DNA from: Acidobacteriota bacterium
GTDB taxonomy: Bacteria > Acidobacteriota > Thermoanaerobaculia > Multivoradales > Multivoraceae
Direction of reading: 5' to 3'
Length of the DNA stretch: 64,000 nt
Assembly: GCA_028875725.1 (NCBI GenBank)
Contig: JAPPCR010000006.1
Span: 751,786-815,785, forward strand
In this document: one piece after another, positions 17,726 through 26,161 of the stretch
Numbering within the stretch: position 1 is the first letter of the stretch
How the letters are laid out: the number at the start of each line of letters is the position of its first letter
Notes under the pieces: generated by a model
What the model was told of the DNA's origin: nothing
Seen by the model: only the letters and a program-made list of their open reading frames with translations
The model's database searches: none
Translations under genes and position numbers: made by a program

Positions 17726-18595
17726 ATGGCCGGCCGCTGGGCCGTCTATCCGCCGCTGCTTCTGGTTTGCGGCGCGACCGGCATGCGCCTTCTGGAGGCG
17801 ATGGGTCCACGCGACCTGGCGGTTCGCGACCTGCGGGCCGAGCTGGCTCGACTTGCGCTGCTGTCGTCCCTGCTGCTGTTGGCGGCGCTCCTGCTGCGCG
17901 CCCTGTTCCAGTCGATCGAGGTCTGGGGAGCGGGCGAGGCTCTCGCGCTCGACAACTTGCGAGGCGTGGCGCTGGAGAGCCGTTGGGGAGGTCGATGGCG
18001 CTGGCAGGTCGCGGCCGCGATGGTCGCGATGCTTGGTTCCCTTGCGGCCTGGAGGTTGCCCGGGGTTGGCCTGACGATCACCGGGGCCGGGGCCCTGGGG
18101 CTGGCGGCGACGCTGCCCATGACGGGCCACGCGTTCGGCAACCCTCTTGCGTGGACCGCGCAGAGCGTTCATGTGCTGGGCGCCGGATTCTGGATCGGCA
18201 CGTTGATCGTCATCCTCGTTCTTCCGCTGATGGTCCCAGGGACATCGGTTGCGGAAGCGGCGTCGATGCGCCGGTTCTGGCTGGGCGCCTTCTGGCCGCT
18301 TGCGATCGTCGCCGCGACGCTCCTGGTGTTGAGCGGGGTCGTGCTGGCGATCCTCTACCTGCCGGCCTGGAACACCCTCTGGACCGAGGCGTATGGCCGA
18401 ATCCTGCTGGCCAAGGTGGCGGGGAGTGTGGGCGTCCTGTTCCTGGGCGCCGTGAACCACCTCCGGATGAACTTCCGCCCCGATGCCCACACGGATCCGG
18501 TGCCGTTGACTGTCGCCCTCGAGGTGGCCTTCGCGCTGGTCGTGCTCGCGGCCACGGGGATGCTCACGAGCACCGCGCAGCCGGACATGCACTGA
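17726..18595 (+). CDS. copD: CopD family copper-transport membrane protein
   Basis: A 289-residue protein with about eight membrane helices. The family's characteristic histidines are seen in GHAFGNPLAWTAQSVHVLGAGFWIGTL (helices 4-5) and in GAVNHLRMNF. CopD is thought to pass copper from CopC across the inner membrane, here perhaps supplying the copper enzymes encoded nearby. I chose the ATG at 17726 because the residues upstream are low-complexity and overlap copC; the GGGAG is very close to this ATG, so the exact start is unsure. It ends before a strong hairpin. Confidence 0.83.
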   Translation: MAGRWAVYPPLLLVCGATGMRLLEAMGPRDLAVRDLRAELARLALLSSLLLLAALLLRALFQSIEVWGAGEALALDNLRGVALESRWGGRWRWQVAAAMVAMLGSLAAWRLPGVGLTITGAGALGLAATLPMTGHAFGNPLAWTAQSVHVLGAGFWIGTLIVILVLPLMVPGTSVAEAASMRRFWLGAFWPLAIVAATLLVLSGVVLAILYLPAWNTLWTEAYGRILLAKVAGSVGVLFLGAVNHLRMNFRPDAHTDPVPLTVALEVAFALVVLAATGMLTSTAQPDMH

Positions 18596-18652
18596 CTAGC
18601 GCCCCGAAACTCCTCGCAGACTCGGTGTTTCGGCCCATCCCGTCCGCACGGC

Positions 18653-18701
18653 GGCGCCTGCGCCCCGAACTTGCTTCGCTGCGTTCCGGAGCGCAGGCGC
18701 C
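18653..18701. terminator. Bidirectional hairpin terminator between copD and the TonB receptor gene
   Basis: Perfect 11-bp arms GGCGCCTGCGC (18653-18663) and GCGCAGGCGCC (18691-18701), with the pairing continuing inward through CCCGAAC/GTTCCGG to a 12-nt loop. It separates two convergent genes and touches the last base of the receptor stop codon. A smaller hairpin, CCGAAAC with GTTTCGG, lies just upstream at 18604-18633. No U-tract follows, so a Rho-independent mechanism is not certain. Confidence 0.7.
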
Positions 18702-21121
18702 TAGAAGCTGATCCGGCTGCTCACTCCGATCGTTCGCGGCTGGTTCGTCAGGTAACCGACGCGCGCGCGCGTGCCCCGTTCCTGGTCGAGTGCCAGCAGG
18801 GCCCGCTCATCGAACGCGTTGTTGACGAAGAGTGCGATGTCCCAGCGCTCGTTCAGGAAGCCGAGTCGCAGGTTCAGGAGGTCATAGGCTGGCAGCTCGG
18901 GGTCGAAGCGAAAGGTGGTTTGCGTCAGTGGTCCGCCGACCGGATTCGTTGCGGAGAGAGCCAGCAGGTCGACGGTGCCGAAACCCGGAGCGTGATCGCC
19001 GATCTGAGTGAAGCGGGAACCGACGTGCTGGAACGCGGAGGAGAGGTAGCCGGCCCAATCGCCGGCCTCCCAGCGCCAGGTCGCGGCCACGGCGGCCTGG
19101 AACCTGGGCACCGTCGGCAGGCGGTTTCCCTTCTCGATGCCGGAGACCACGCTGGTCGTCCCGTCGGCCGCCGTCGAGGTCAGGGTCGACCCGAGCTCGG
19201 AGTCCGCGTAGCTGGCCGAGATCGCGAAGTCAAAGACCGCCGATGGCTGAGCCGTTAGTTCGAGCTCCAGGCCTGTGCTGCGAGCGTTCGGCACGTTGAA
19301 GACGAGTCGGGACGAGCAGGAGCCGGCGGTGACGGTTGTCTGCAGGTTCGAGATGTCCATCGTGAACGCCGCTACGTTGAACGTGCCGCGGCCGCCCATG
19401 ATGGTGGACTTCGAGCCGATCTCGACGTTCCAGAGCTCCTCGTCCGCCCAGGAGTCGCGGCCGCTGAAGGTCGCGAGATCTTCCGGGGTACAGACGGGCA
19501 CGTTCAGCGGATCGTTGATGCCGCCGAGACGGAAGCCCTTGGAGACCTGGGCGTTGAGCTGTGTGTTCTCGGTCGCTTCGAAGCTGGCGATGAAGCGCGG
19601 CGCCACGCCGTCGGCGCTGGTTTCGCCCTCGGTCGGTCCCGGATCCGCGAACAGACCGTCGAAGACCTGGCTGCGCGTTTCCTCGTAGTCGTACCAGCGG
19701 GCGCCCGCCGTCAGGTCGAGCCGTTCGCCGGCGGTCCAGGTGATCTCGAAGAACGCGGCGGTCTGATCGAAGTCGTAGTTCAGGTCGGAGTAGAAGAGCT
19801 CGTCGGCGGCGGCGCCGAAAGCGCCCGCGGTGGGGATGCCGGTCATCGCTTCGAAGCCGGTGACGGGAAGACTCTGGCCGTAGTCCCGTTCGCTGGTGCC
19901 GTAGAAGAGACCGAGCACCCAGTGCGTGTACTCGTCGCCGCTCGCCAGCCGCAGCTCCTGCGTCAGGCCCTTGGCGGTCGTCGCGTCGATGAGAGGCGCG
20001 TCCAGCGTGTAGACCGCCTCCGGAAGGCCGATCGTGGCGCCGGCGACGCTGGCGTAGAGGGCTGTCGAGTCACGAACGACGAGTACGTCGCGGTCGGTGG
20101 CCGAGGTGATGGAGGTGAAGTAGTAGCCATCGGGGAGATCGACCACGACCTTGAGGTCGGCGAGCAGGAACTCGTCGGTGTAGGGCTCCTCGAACTGCGT
20201 GAAGAGCTGGCGCGCGCCGAGGTCGACGGCGGGCCGGGTCGTCGTGTACGGATTGGCCAGGATGTTGAAGTCGTCGATCCGGTTCCAGCCGTCCATCTCG
20301 ACTTCCTGGTAGAGGAGGCGCGGCGTGACCGTCACGTTTTCCGACGGCTCCAGGCGCAGCGCCCAGCGGGCGCCGGTGCGTTCGCCGGAGTTCACGTCCT
20401 CGTTCACGCTGAGGTCGGGCTGTACGGCGTCCATGAACCCGCCGAACGAGGTGTGGTAGGCGGTGACCCGCATCGCCGAGGTGTCGCCCACCGGTACGTT
20501 GACGGCGACCTTTGCCTGGCCGCCCATGCCGCCGTCAGCAACCGAGGAGAGCGAGAACTCGCCGAAACCGTCCGAGACTCCCAGTTCCGGCGGGTTCGTG
20601 ATGTAGCGGACCGTGCCGGCGAGCGACCCGGATCCGAAGAGGGTCCCCTGCGGGCCGCGCAGGACCTCGACGCGCGACATGTCGAAGAGGTCGATGTCCG
20701 GCGTGAACAGGGAGAGGGAGATCACCGATTCGTCGAGGTAGATGCCGACCTGTTCCTTCACCCCGGGCTGGTCGCGGACGATCTGCCCGGAGGCGACGCC
20801 GCGCATGGCCACCTGGCTCTGGCCGGGGCCGAGGTTCTGGACGGTGAATCCGGCCACGTTGGTCGCGACCTCTTCCAGGTTGTCCACCCCCCGGTTCCGC
20901 AGCACCTCCTCACTCGGGGCGACGACGGAGAAGGGGACTTCCTGCAGGTTCTCCTCGCGCTTGCGTGCGGTGACGGTGAGTTCTTCGGAGAAGGTCTGGC
21001 CCGGCATCGTGCGGGCCTCGTCGCCGTCGGCTTCCTGCGCTGCGGTCGGAGTGGCGATCCCGCACCAGAGAATGGCGAGGGCGGACACGAGCGAGGGTCC
21101 GTGGGGAGAGGTTCGAGTCAT
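18701..21121 (-). CDS. TonB-dependent outer-membrane receptor
   Basis: An 806-residue receptor. It has a signal peptide (to about TAAQE), a TonB-box-like stretch (EELTVTARKREENLQ), a plug domain with NLEEVATNVAGF, VAMRGVASG and RVEVLRGPQGTLFGSGSLAGTVRY, and a 22-strand barrel ending in aromatic Phe (SSRISF). The plug sequence resembles the FecA-like/OMR subfamily that takes up siderophores or complex carbohydrates and lignin-type compounds; the ligand is unknown. The ATG at 21121 with AAGG 8 nt upstream is preferred over a TTG at 21145. It is followed by no other gene on its strand and ends in the shared terminator. Confidence 0.92.
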   Translation of the reverse strand: MTRTSPHGPSLVSALAILWCGIATPTAAQEADGDEARTMPGQTFSEELTVTARKREENLQEVPFSVVAPSEEVLRNRGVDNLEEVATNVAGFTVQNLGPGQSQVAMRGVASGQIVRDQPGVKEQVGIYLDESVISLSLFTPDIDLFDMSRVEVLRGPQGTLFGSGSLAGTVRYITNPPELGVSDGFGEFSLSSVADGGMGGQAKVAVNVPVGDTSAMRVTAYHTSFGGFMDAVQPDLSVNEDVNSGERTGARWALRLEPSENVTVTPRLLYQEVEMDGWNRIDDFNILANPYTTTRPAVDLGARQLFTQFEEPYTDEFLLADLKVVVDLPDGYYFTSITSATDRDVLVVRDSTALYASVAGATIGLPEAVYTLDAPLIDATTAKGLTQELRLASGDEYTHWVLGLFYGTSERDYGQSLPVTGFEAMTGIPTAGAFGAAADELFYSDLNYDFDQTAAFFEITWTAGERLDLTAGARWYDYEETRSQVFDGLFADPGPTEGETSADGVAPRFIASFEATENTQLNAQVSKGFRLGGINDPLNVPVCTPEDLATFSGRDSWADEELWNVEIGSKSTIMGGRGTFNVAAFTMDISNLQTTVTAGSCSSRLVFNVPNARSTGLELELTAQPSAVFDFAISASYADSELGSTLTSTAADGTTSVVSGIEKGNRLPTVPRFQAAVAATWRWEAGDWAGYLSSAFQHVGSRFTQIGDHAPGFGTVDLLALSATNPVGGPLTQTTFRFDPELPAYDLLNLRLGFLNERWDIALFVNNAFDERALLALDQERGTRARVGYLTNQPRTIGVSSRISF

Positions 21122-21181
21122 GCCAGTGCCTTGTACGCTAGACAATCCGCTCGGGTTCAGCTCCGGTCGCTGAACGCTCGG

Positions 21182-21706
21182 TCAGGGTCGGAGGTGAGGT
21201 GCGAGCAGCCTGCTCCACTGCTTGCCGTAGGGATGGACGCTCTCCGCCTCCTTGCCGTCGCGGTAGACGGGTCGGCCCGAGTTGGCCCACTCGAAGATCG
21301 AACCTTCGAGGTTCCAGACCCGATCGCCGATCTCCGGGTCGTTCAACTGGATCAGGTCGGCGACGGCGGCGGACGATCGATAGCCGACGGAGCAGTAGAG
21401 AACGATCGGCCGGTCCGCGTCCGTCTCGGCGATCAGGTCGGCGATGTCGTCGCCCTGAGCGTGGACCGCGCCCGGCAGATGGCTGACTTCGTACTCGAAG
21501 GGTTCCCGGACGTCGATGATCAGCGGTGGCGTCTTGTCCTCGAGCCGGCGATCGAGTTCCTGGATGCTCATCTGCGGAACGCCCGGAAAACTGGCCCGCA
21601 CCAGGGCCTTGAACTGGGACATGCTCGCCCCGCCGCACGCCACGGCAAGCAAGAGCGCGATGGGCCAGATCGTTGCCGCAAGCGTTGCTGGAGCCCGGCC
21701 CCTCAT
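21182..21706 (-). CDS. Rhodanese-like lipoprotein
   Basis: A 174-residue protein. The N-terminus looks like a lipoprotein signal (LLLAVAC). The rhodanese domain runs from about residue 45 with LIIDVREPFEYEVSHLPGAVH and has the catalytic cysteine in VLYCSVGYRSS. Single-domain rhodaneses transfer sulfane sulfur; the loop CSVGYRS is of normal length. An envelope rhodanese beside heme c and copper proteins might act in sulfur or thiol handling, which is inference. If translation began at the internal Met 29 it would be cytoplasmic. It sits between the cytochrome gene and the TonB receptor on the same strand. Confidence 0.85.
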   Translation of the reverse strand: MRGRAPATLAATIWPIALLLAVACGGASMSQFKALVRASFPGVPQMSIQELDRRLEDKTPPLIIDVREPFEYEVSHLPGAVHAQGDDIADLIAETDADRPIVLYCSVGYRSSAAVADLIQLNDPEIGDRVWNLEGSIFEWANSGRPVYRDGKEAESVHPYGKQWSRLLAPHLRP

Positions 21707-21746
21707 CGTGGCCCGGTTTCGCTCGCGTCCTCGTGTGCCGCCGTCG

Positions 21747-23387
21747 TCACTCTCCTGCCGCGGCGCCGGTGGCTTCGGTCGACGTGACGCGGCCGGCGGG
21801 CTGGCCGACCATCTTCATCTCGGACGGCCGCTCCGTGTCGGCCCCTATCGTGATCGTGCCCTGGAGCGCCCCCTGCGCGTCGAGTTCCGCTTCGATCACC
21901 GTCGTGATCGCCGACGCCTCGGGCGTGGGGAACTGGGTCGTCACCCGCAGATGGTCACCCGACCAGGAGAAGTCGTCGAGGGTGATCGTGAACATCTGCA
22001 GGCCGGATGCGACGTAGAGGATGCCCTCGCCCTCCTGTGGCGCCCAGAACGCGATCGGCAGGAAACCGTCGGCCAAGAAGGAGGTGCCCCGGGGGTGCCG
22101 GGAGATCAGCTCCGTCAACTTGTCGACGTTCTTCTTCGGCCGGTGGTAGCCGCCATCCTTGCGGACGATCTCCATGAAGCCGACGAACATCTCGTTGAAC
22201 ACGTCGCCGCGGTAGATGATCTCGCGGGCCGGATCGGGGTTGGCCGGGTTGTCCTCCGAGTTGTCCCACACGGCCGTGACCTCGATGCGGCTGTCCGCCG
22301 GCAGGTCGACCGGCTCGGTGGGGTAGTAGAGCCACTGCCAGTTGTAGTCGTACTTCGGCACGTCGAGCAGCGTCTCGGATGTGCCGTCGGCATGGACGAT
22401 GCGGTAGGTCATCGCCTTGCCGCGGACATGCATGTGGGGGCTGAAGGCGAGGATCTGCATGTCGTCGTCGGGCTGGAAGAATCCCTCCTCGGCGTGGTGA
22501 CCGGCGCCCGGCGGAATGCGGATGCCGGTGTTGGCGACCGAGACGGTCGCCACTTCCCGCTCCAGTGCGCCTTCGCCGAAGTAGATGCCGATGCGGGTGA
22601 TGTCCGATGTCGCTTCGCCGAACGGGTGGTAGTGGGAGTCCATCGTGATCGTCGTGCCCGGGCCGAGGACGCGGCCGGTGCCCTCAGGGAAGACGTAAGG
22701 AGGCATGCCCGCGGTCCAGATCCCGAAGACGCCGCTGCCGCCGGCGCCCTCGCTCACCCTCTCGCCGGAGCCGATCGGGCCGCCGCTCTCGCGCCGCGGC
22801 GTCGTGTACGTGGCCTGGAAGTGGTGAGTGGCGCGGCGGTCGCCGGGGAGGAACTCGATCGCCTGCACCCAGCGTTCTTCATCCAGCTCCAGCTCGATAC
22901 GCTGCTTGGGAAAGAGGTCCGGGCCTTCGGCCGGCACGTCGACCCGGTCGAGCGTCAGCACGTAGTCCGGTTCGCCCAGCGTCCAGCCTTCGGCGAAGGT
23001 GGGTGTCGGCGGCAGGTCGGCCGGGTCGCCCTCGGGCGCCCCGACTGCGGCCCAGCCCGTGATCGTGGCGATCTGGTCGGCAGAAAGGGAGAGGTCGTTG
23101 CGAAACACGACCTGTTCCGACTCGCCGCTCCAGGGCGGCATGTCGCGGTTCTCGACCGCGCGCGCCATGCCGCGCGCCCAGGGGCGCGCCTCCCGGTAGG
23201 AGAGCAGTGACATCGGCGCGGCCTGGTTCGGGCGGTGACACTGGACGCACTTCTCGAACAGGATGGGCGCCACGTCGCGGCTGAAGGTCGGCGTGTCCGC
23301 CGCGTCGGCGGCTGTTGCCGAGAGCAGAAGGACGGCCGGGATGAACGCCACAAGTGCATGCGGGCGGGGGTGGGTCGGTCGTCTCAT
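21747..23387 (-). CDS. Exported heme c protein with copper type II monooxygenase-like domain (copy 2 of 2)
   Basis: A 546-residue paralog of the protein at 10903-12204. It has a signal peptide (to about residue 29), a heme c site CVQCH at residues 47-51 in FSRDVAPIL...RPNQAAPMSLLSYREARPWARG, and copper-ligand candidates H188/H189 (THHFQ), H252/H254 (DSHYHP) and H318/H320 (SPHMHVRG). It is 110 residues longer than copy 1: after the copper domain there is an extra C-terminal beta domain from about residue 430, with QPAGRV near the end. GGAGAACCAGGCG precedes the ATG. The upstream gap to the divergent gene at 23524 (136 nt) must hold both promoters. Confidence 0.82.
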   Translation of the reverse strand: MRRPTHPRPHALVAFIPAVLLLSATAADAADTPTFSRDVAPILFEKCVQCHRPNQAAPMSLLSYREARPWARGMARAVENRDMPPWSGESEQVVFRNDLSLSADQIATITGWAAVGAPEGDPADLPPTPTFAEGWTLGEPDYVLTLDRVDVPAEGPDLFPKQRIELELDEERWVQAIEFLPGDRRATHHFQATYTTPRRESGGPIGSGERVSEGAGGSGVFGIWTAGMPPYVFPEGTGRVLGPGTTITMDSHYHPFGEATSDITRIGIYFGEGALEREVATVSVANTGIRIPPGAGHHAEEGFFQPDDDMQILAFSPHMHVRGKAMTYRIVHADGTSETLLDVPKYDYNWQWLYYPTEPVDLPADSRIEVTAVWDNSEDNPANPDPAREIIYRGDVFNEMFVGFMEIVRKDGGYHRPKKNVDKLTELISRHPRGTSFLADGFLPIAFWAPQEGEGILYVASGLQMFTITLDDFSWSGDHLRVTTQFPTPEASAITTVIEAELDAQGALQGTITIGADTERPSEMKMVGQPAGRVTSTEATGAAAGE

Positions 23388-23523
23388 CGCCTGGTTCTCC
23401 CCATGTGACGGCTGGGTCCGAGCGGTGGCTGTAGTCTACCAGCGGACGGGCCGTCAGCAGGCCGGTGCGGTAGGCTCGATGACACGTTGAAAAGTCCGTG
23501 CAGACCGTAGCGGAGGACACTTC

Positions 23524-24603
23524 ATGCGCGCCGAACGAGCCGTCTTCGCCCTCATCGTGATCATCGCCGCCGCGGTGGTGATCGTGGCTCCGGCCATGGC
23601 GGCCGGCGACGACATTCCACGCACGGCGAGTGGCAAGCCCGACCTGACGGGTCGTTACAACATCGCGAGTTCGACGCCGTTCGAACGGGATGCGCGCTTC
23701 GGCGACAAGAAGTACATGGCCGTCGAGGAGGCCCAGCGCATCATGGCGGCTACTGCGGCGCGGATGGCCCAGGCCAACGCCGCTAGCGATCCCGACCGGT
23801 CGGCGCCTCCCGCCGGGGGTGATGGTTCCGGCGGTCCCGCGGGTGCGGTAGGCGGGTACAACGCCTTCTGGACGGACAGCGGCAGTACGCGCCACGCGAT
23901 CGACGGCCAGTTCCAGACCTCGATCCTCACCGAGCCGGCGAACGGCCGCATGCCGGAGCTTTCGGAAGCGGGCAAGGCGCGGCGCGCGGACCTGCATCCG
24001 TACGCCTACGAGAACACCGGCGACGCCTGGTGGATCGAAACCGGCGACGATCCCTATGACGGGCCGGAGACGCTGTCGATTCTCGACCGTTGCCTGTACC
24101 TCAGCGCGGCGGCGACGCCTGCCCGGCCGATCCTCTACAACAACCTGAAGACGATCACCCAGACCGAAGACCACGTCGTCATCCTGGTGGAGTGGATGCA
24201 CTGGGCGAAGGTCGTGCGGCTCAACGCCGAGCACTTGCCGGCGGAAGTGCGTTCCCTGGGAGGCGATTCGATCGGCTGGTGGGAGGACGACACCCTGGTG
24301 GTCGAGACGACGAACTTCCTGGACAAGCCGGGCGTGCCGCGCGAGGGCCTCAAGGTGATCGAGCGTTTCACCAGGCAGAGCGCCGACGCGCTCCTGTACC
24401 AGTTCACCGTTCACGATCCCGACTACTCCGCGCCCTACGGCGGTGAGTTCCTCTGGCCGCAGACCGAGGAGCTGAACTACGAGTACGCCTGCCACGAGGG
24501 CAACTACGCGATGGGTAACATCCTCCGCGGTGCGCGGCTGCTCGAGCGGGAGTACCTCGAGCGGAAGGGCCAGTCGGGCAGCACGGGCTCGGGGGACGAG
24601 TAG
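23524..24603 (+). CDS. Exported protein of the PDLxGxW/TPLERP family (copy 2 of 5)
   Basis: A 359-residue exported protein of the same unknown family as 9134-10147. Motifs visible here are GKPDLTGRYNI (variant of PDLxGxW), STPFERD (variant of TPLERP), GGYNAFW, FQTSILTEPANGRMP, DRCLY, IGWWEDDTLVVETTNF, IERFTR, LYQFTVHDP and YEYACHEGNYAMGNILRGAR. The N-terminal anchor is a signal peptide (to about AMAAGDD). GGAGGACACTTC precedes the ATG. It is followed 13 nt later by the DUF547-radical SAM gene, an unusual neighbour for a secreted protein. Confidence 0.8.
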   Translation: MRAERAVFALIVIIAAAVVIVAPAMAAGDDIPRTASGKPDLTGRYNIASSTPFERDARFGDKKYMAVEEAQRIMAATAARMAQANAASDPDRSAPPAGGDGSGGPAGAVGGYNAFWTDSGSTRHAIDGQFQTSILTEPANGRMPELSEAGKARRADLHPYAYENTGDAWWIETGDDPYDGPETLSILDRCLYLSAAATPARPILYNNLKTITQTEDHVVILVEWMHWAKVVRLNAEHLPAEVRSLGGDSIGWWEDDTLVVETTNFLDKPGVPREGLKVIERFTRQSADALLYQFTVHDPDYSAPYGGEFLWPQTEELNYEYACHEGNYAMGNILRGARLLEREYLERKGQSGSTGSGDE

Positions 24604-24616
24604 CCCCGGGGCGTCG

Positions 24617-26161
24617 ATGGAGGCGTTCTCCTACGCGGCCTGGGACCGCCTGCTGGCCGAGGTCGTCACTGAGGACGGCAAGATCGACTACGAGGGCCTG
24701 GCCGCGCGCCGGCCGCTGCTGGAGGAGTTCATAGCCGGACTCGGCGAGACGTCGCCGGACAGCCGCCCGGACCTGTTCGCGAGCGAGGAGGACGGCCTCG
24801 CCTACTGGATCAACGCCTACAACGCGTTCACCCTGCACGCGATCGCGGAGGAGTACCCGATCCGGTCCGTCTGGAAGACGCGCGACGGACGGTTCTTCCA
24901 GCGGCGGCGACACATCGCCGGCGGTTCAGCGGTCAGCCTCGACGACATCGAGCACCAGATCCTCCGGTCGGACTACGCCGAGCCGCGCATCCACTTCGCG
25001 ATCAACTGCGGCGCGAACGGCTGCCCGGCGTTTCGCCCGACTGCCTACCGGGGCGACGGCCTCCGCGACACGCTGCGCCAGGCGACCGAGGCGTTCCTGG
25101 CGAACCGCTGGAACTGCCGCGTCGACCACGAAGCGGAGCGGATCCACGTCTCCCGCATCTTCCGGATGTACGCCGAAGACTTCGCCGCCGGCGCGGGAAC
25201 GCGAGAGGAGTACCGCAGCGGCGTGCTCGGCTTCGTCGCCGAGCACGCGGGCCTGGACCTGGAGCAGGTCGCCGGCTACGAAATCGTCTACAACACGTAC
25301 GACTGGGGTCTCAACGACACGCACCGCGATCCGAACATCGGCCCGATTACATTCCACGAGCCGGTCGAGCACTTCTCCGCGGCCGACGGCGAACTCCGGG
25401 AACTCCATCTCTACGAGGGCAACTTCTGCAACCGGGCCTGCTCCTGGTGCACGATCAACGGCTCGCCCGAGGGCTGGTACGAGCGCTACACGCCCGAGGT
25501 CCTCGACCAGGCGCTGCGCACGCTTGCCGCGAACGGCAACCTGAAGTTCTACGGCGGCGAACCGACGCTGCACACGCGGGAGATCGTCGCCGCCATGCGC
25601 TACGTCCGCGAGCGCGGGTTCACGGGCCTTATCACCGTCTTCTCGAACGGCATCCAGGCGGAGAAGCTGATTTCGATCCTCAAGTCCGACCCGAAGAGCG
25701 AGGCGGTGCTCAACTACTCGATCTACCACGGCCGGGACGCCGATCCGATGCCGCCCTACGCGCGCGAGCGCCTTGAGGACTGGGCGCGCGCGAACCCGAA
25801 CCGCATCTTCCAGGGCTACAAGGTGCTCTTTCACGCCGGCGCCGGCGCCGGGCAGGAGTTCGCGCGCGACCGGGAGTCGGAGTACCACGGCATGGGCAAC
25901 CGTTGCGTGCGCTGCTTCCCGGTGCTGACCACGAAGGGCCGGTTCCACGCCTGTCCCTTCGCCGCGGAGATCGACTCGCCGCACTTCGACCTCGGCGCCG
26001 GCGGCTCGGACTCCGGAACCGTGTTCGAGAACTACCGCACCTTCCTGCAGTGGGTGGACGACGAGCTCGATCCCGCGGCGGCGACGAAAGGTGTCTCGAG
26101 CTGCGAGATGTGTCACAAGCATCTCGGCGAACTGCCGGTTCCCGAGTTCACGGCGGGTTGA
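24617..26161 (+). CDS. DUF547-radical SAM fusion protein with SPASM-like cysteines
   Basis: A 514-residue cytosolic protein (no signal peptide) made of two complete parts. Residues 1-232 are a DUF547 domain: YWINAYNAFTLHAI, the HFAINCGANGCP motif (C131, C136) and the closing YDWGLN. Residues 255-514 are a radical SAM domain: CNRACSWC at 271-278 (CX3CX2C for the 4Fe-4S cluster), FYGGEPTLHT (GGE-type SAM contact at 313-316), then C430, C433, C446, C496 and C499, which look like ligands for auxiliary clusters as in SPASM/Twitch enzymes. Such enzymes often modify peptides or proteins. I know of no characterised protein with this fusion. The ATG at 24617 is 13 nt after the previous stop; an in-frame ATG further upstream would add a low-complexity stretch that overlaps the previous gene. 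Stop and next start overlap (TTGA). Confidence 0.85.
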   Translation: MEAFSYAAWDRLLAEVVTEDGKIDYEGLAARRPLLEEFIAGLGETSPDSRPDLFASEEDGLAYWINAYNAFTLHAIAEEYPIRSVWKTRDGRFFQRRRHIAGGSAVSLDDIEHQILRSDYAEPRIHFAINCGANGCPAFRPTAYRGDGLRDTLRQATEAFLANRWNCRVDHEAERIHVSRIFRMYAEDFAAGAGTREEYRSGVLGFVAEHAGLDLEQVAGYEIVYNTYDWGLNDTHRDPNIGPITFHEPVEHFSAADGELRELHLYEGNFCNRACSWCTINGSPEGWYERYTPEVLDQALRTLAANGNLKFYGGEPTLHTREIVAAMRYVRERGFTGLITVFSNGIQAEKLISILKSDPKSEAVLNYSIYHGRDADPMPPYARERLEDWARANPNRIFQGYKVLFHAGAGAGQEFARDRESEYHGMGNRCVRCFPVLTTKGRFHACPFAAEIDSPHFDLGAGGSDSGTVFENYRTFLQWVDDELDPAAATKGVSSCEMCHKHLGELPVPEFTAG

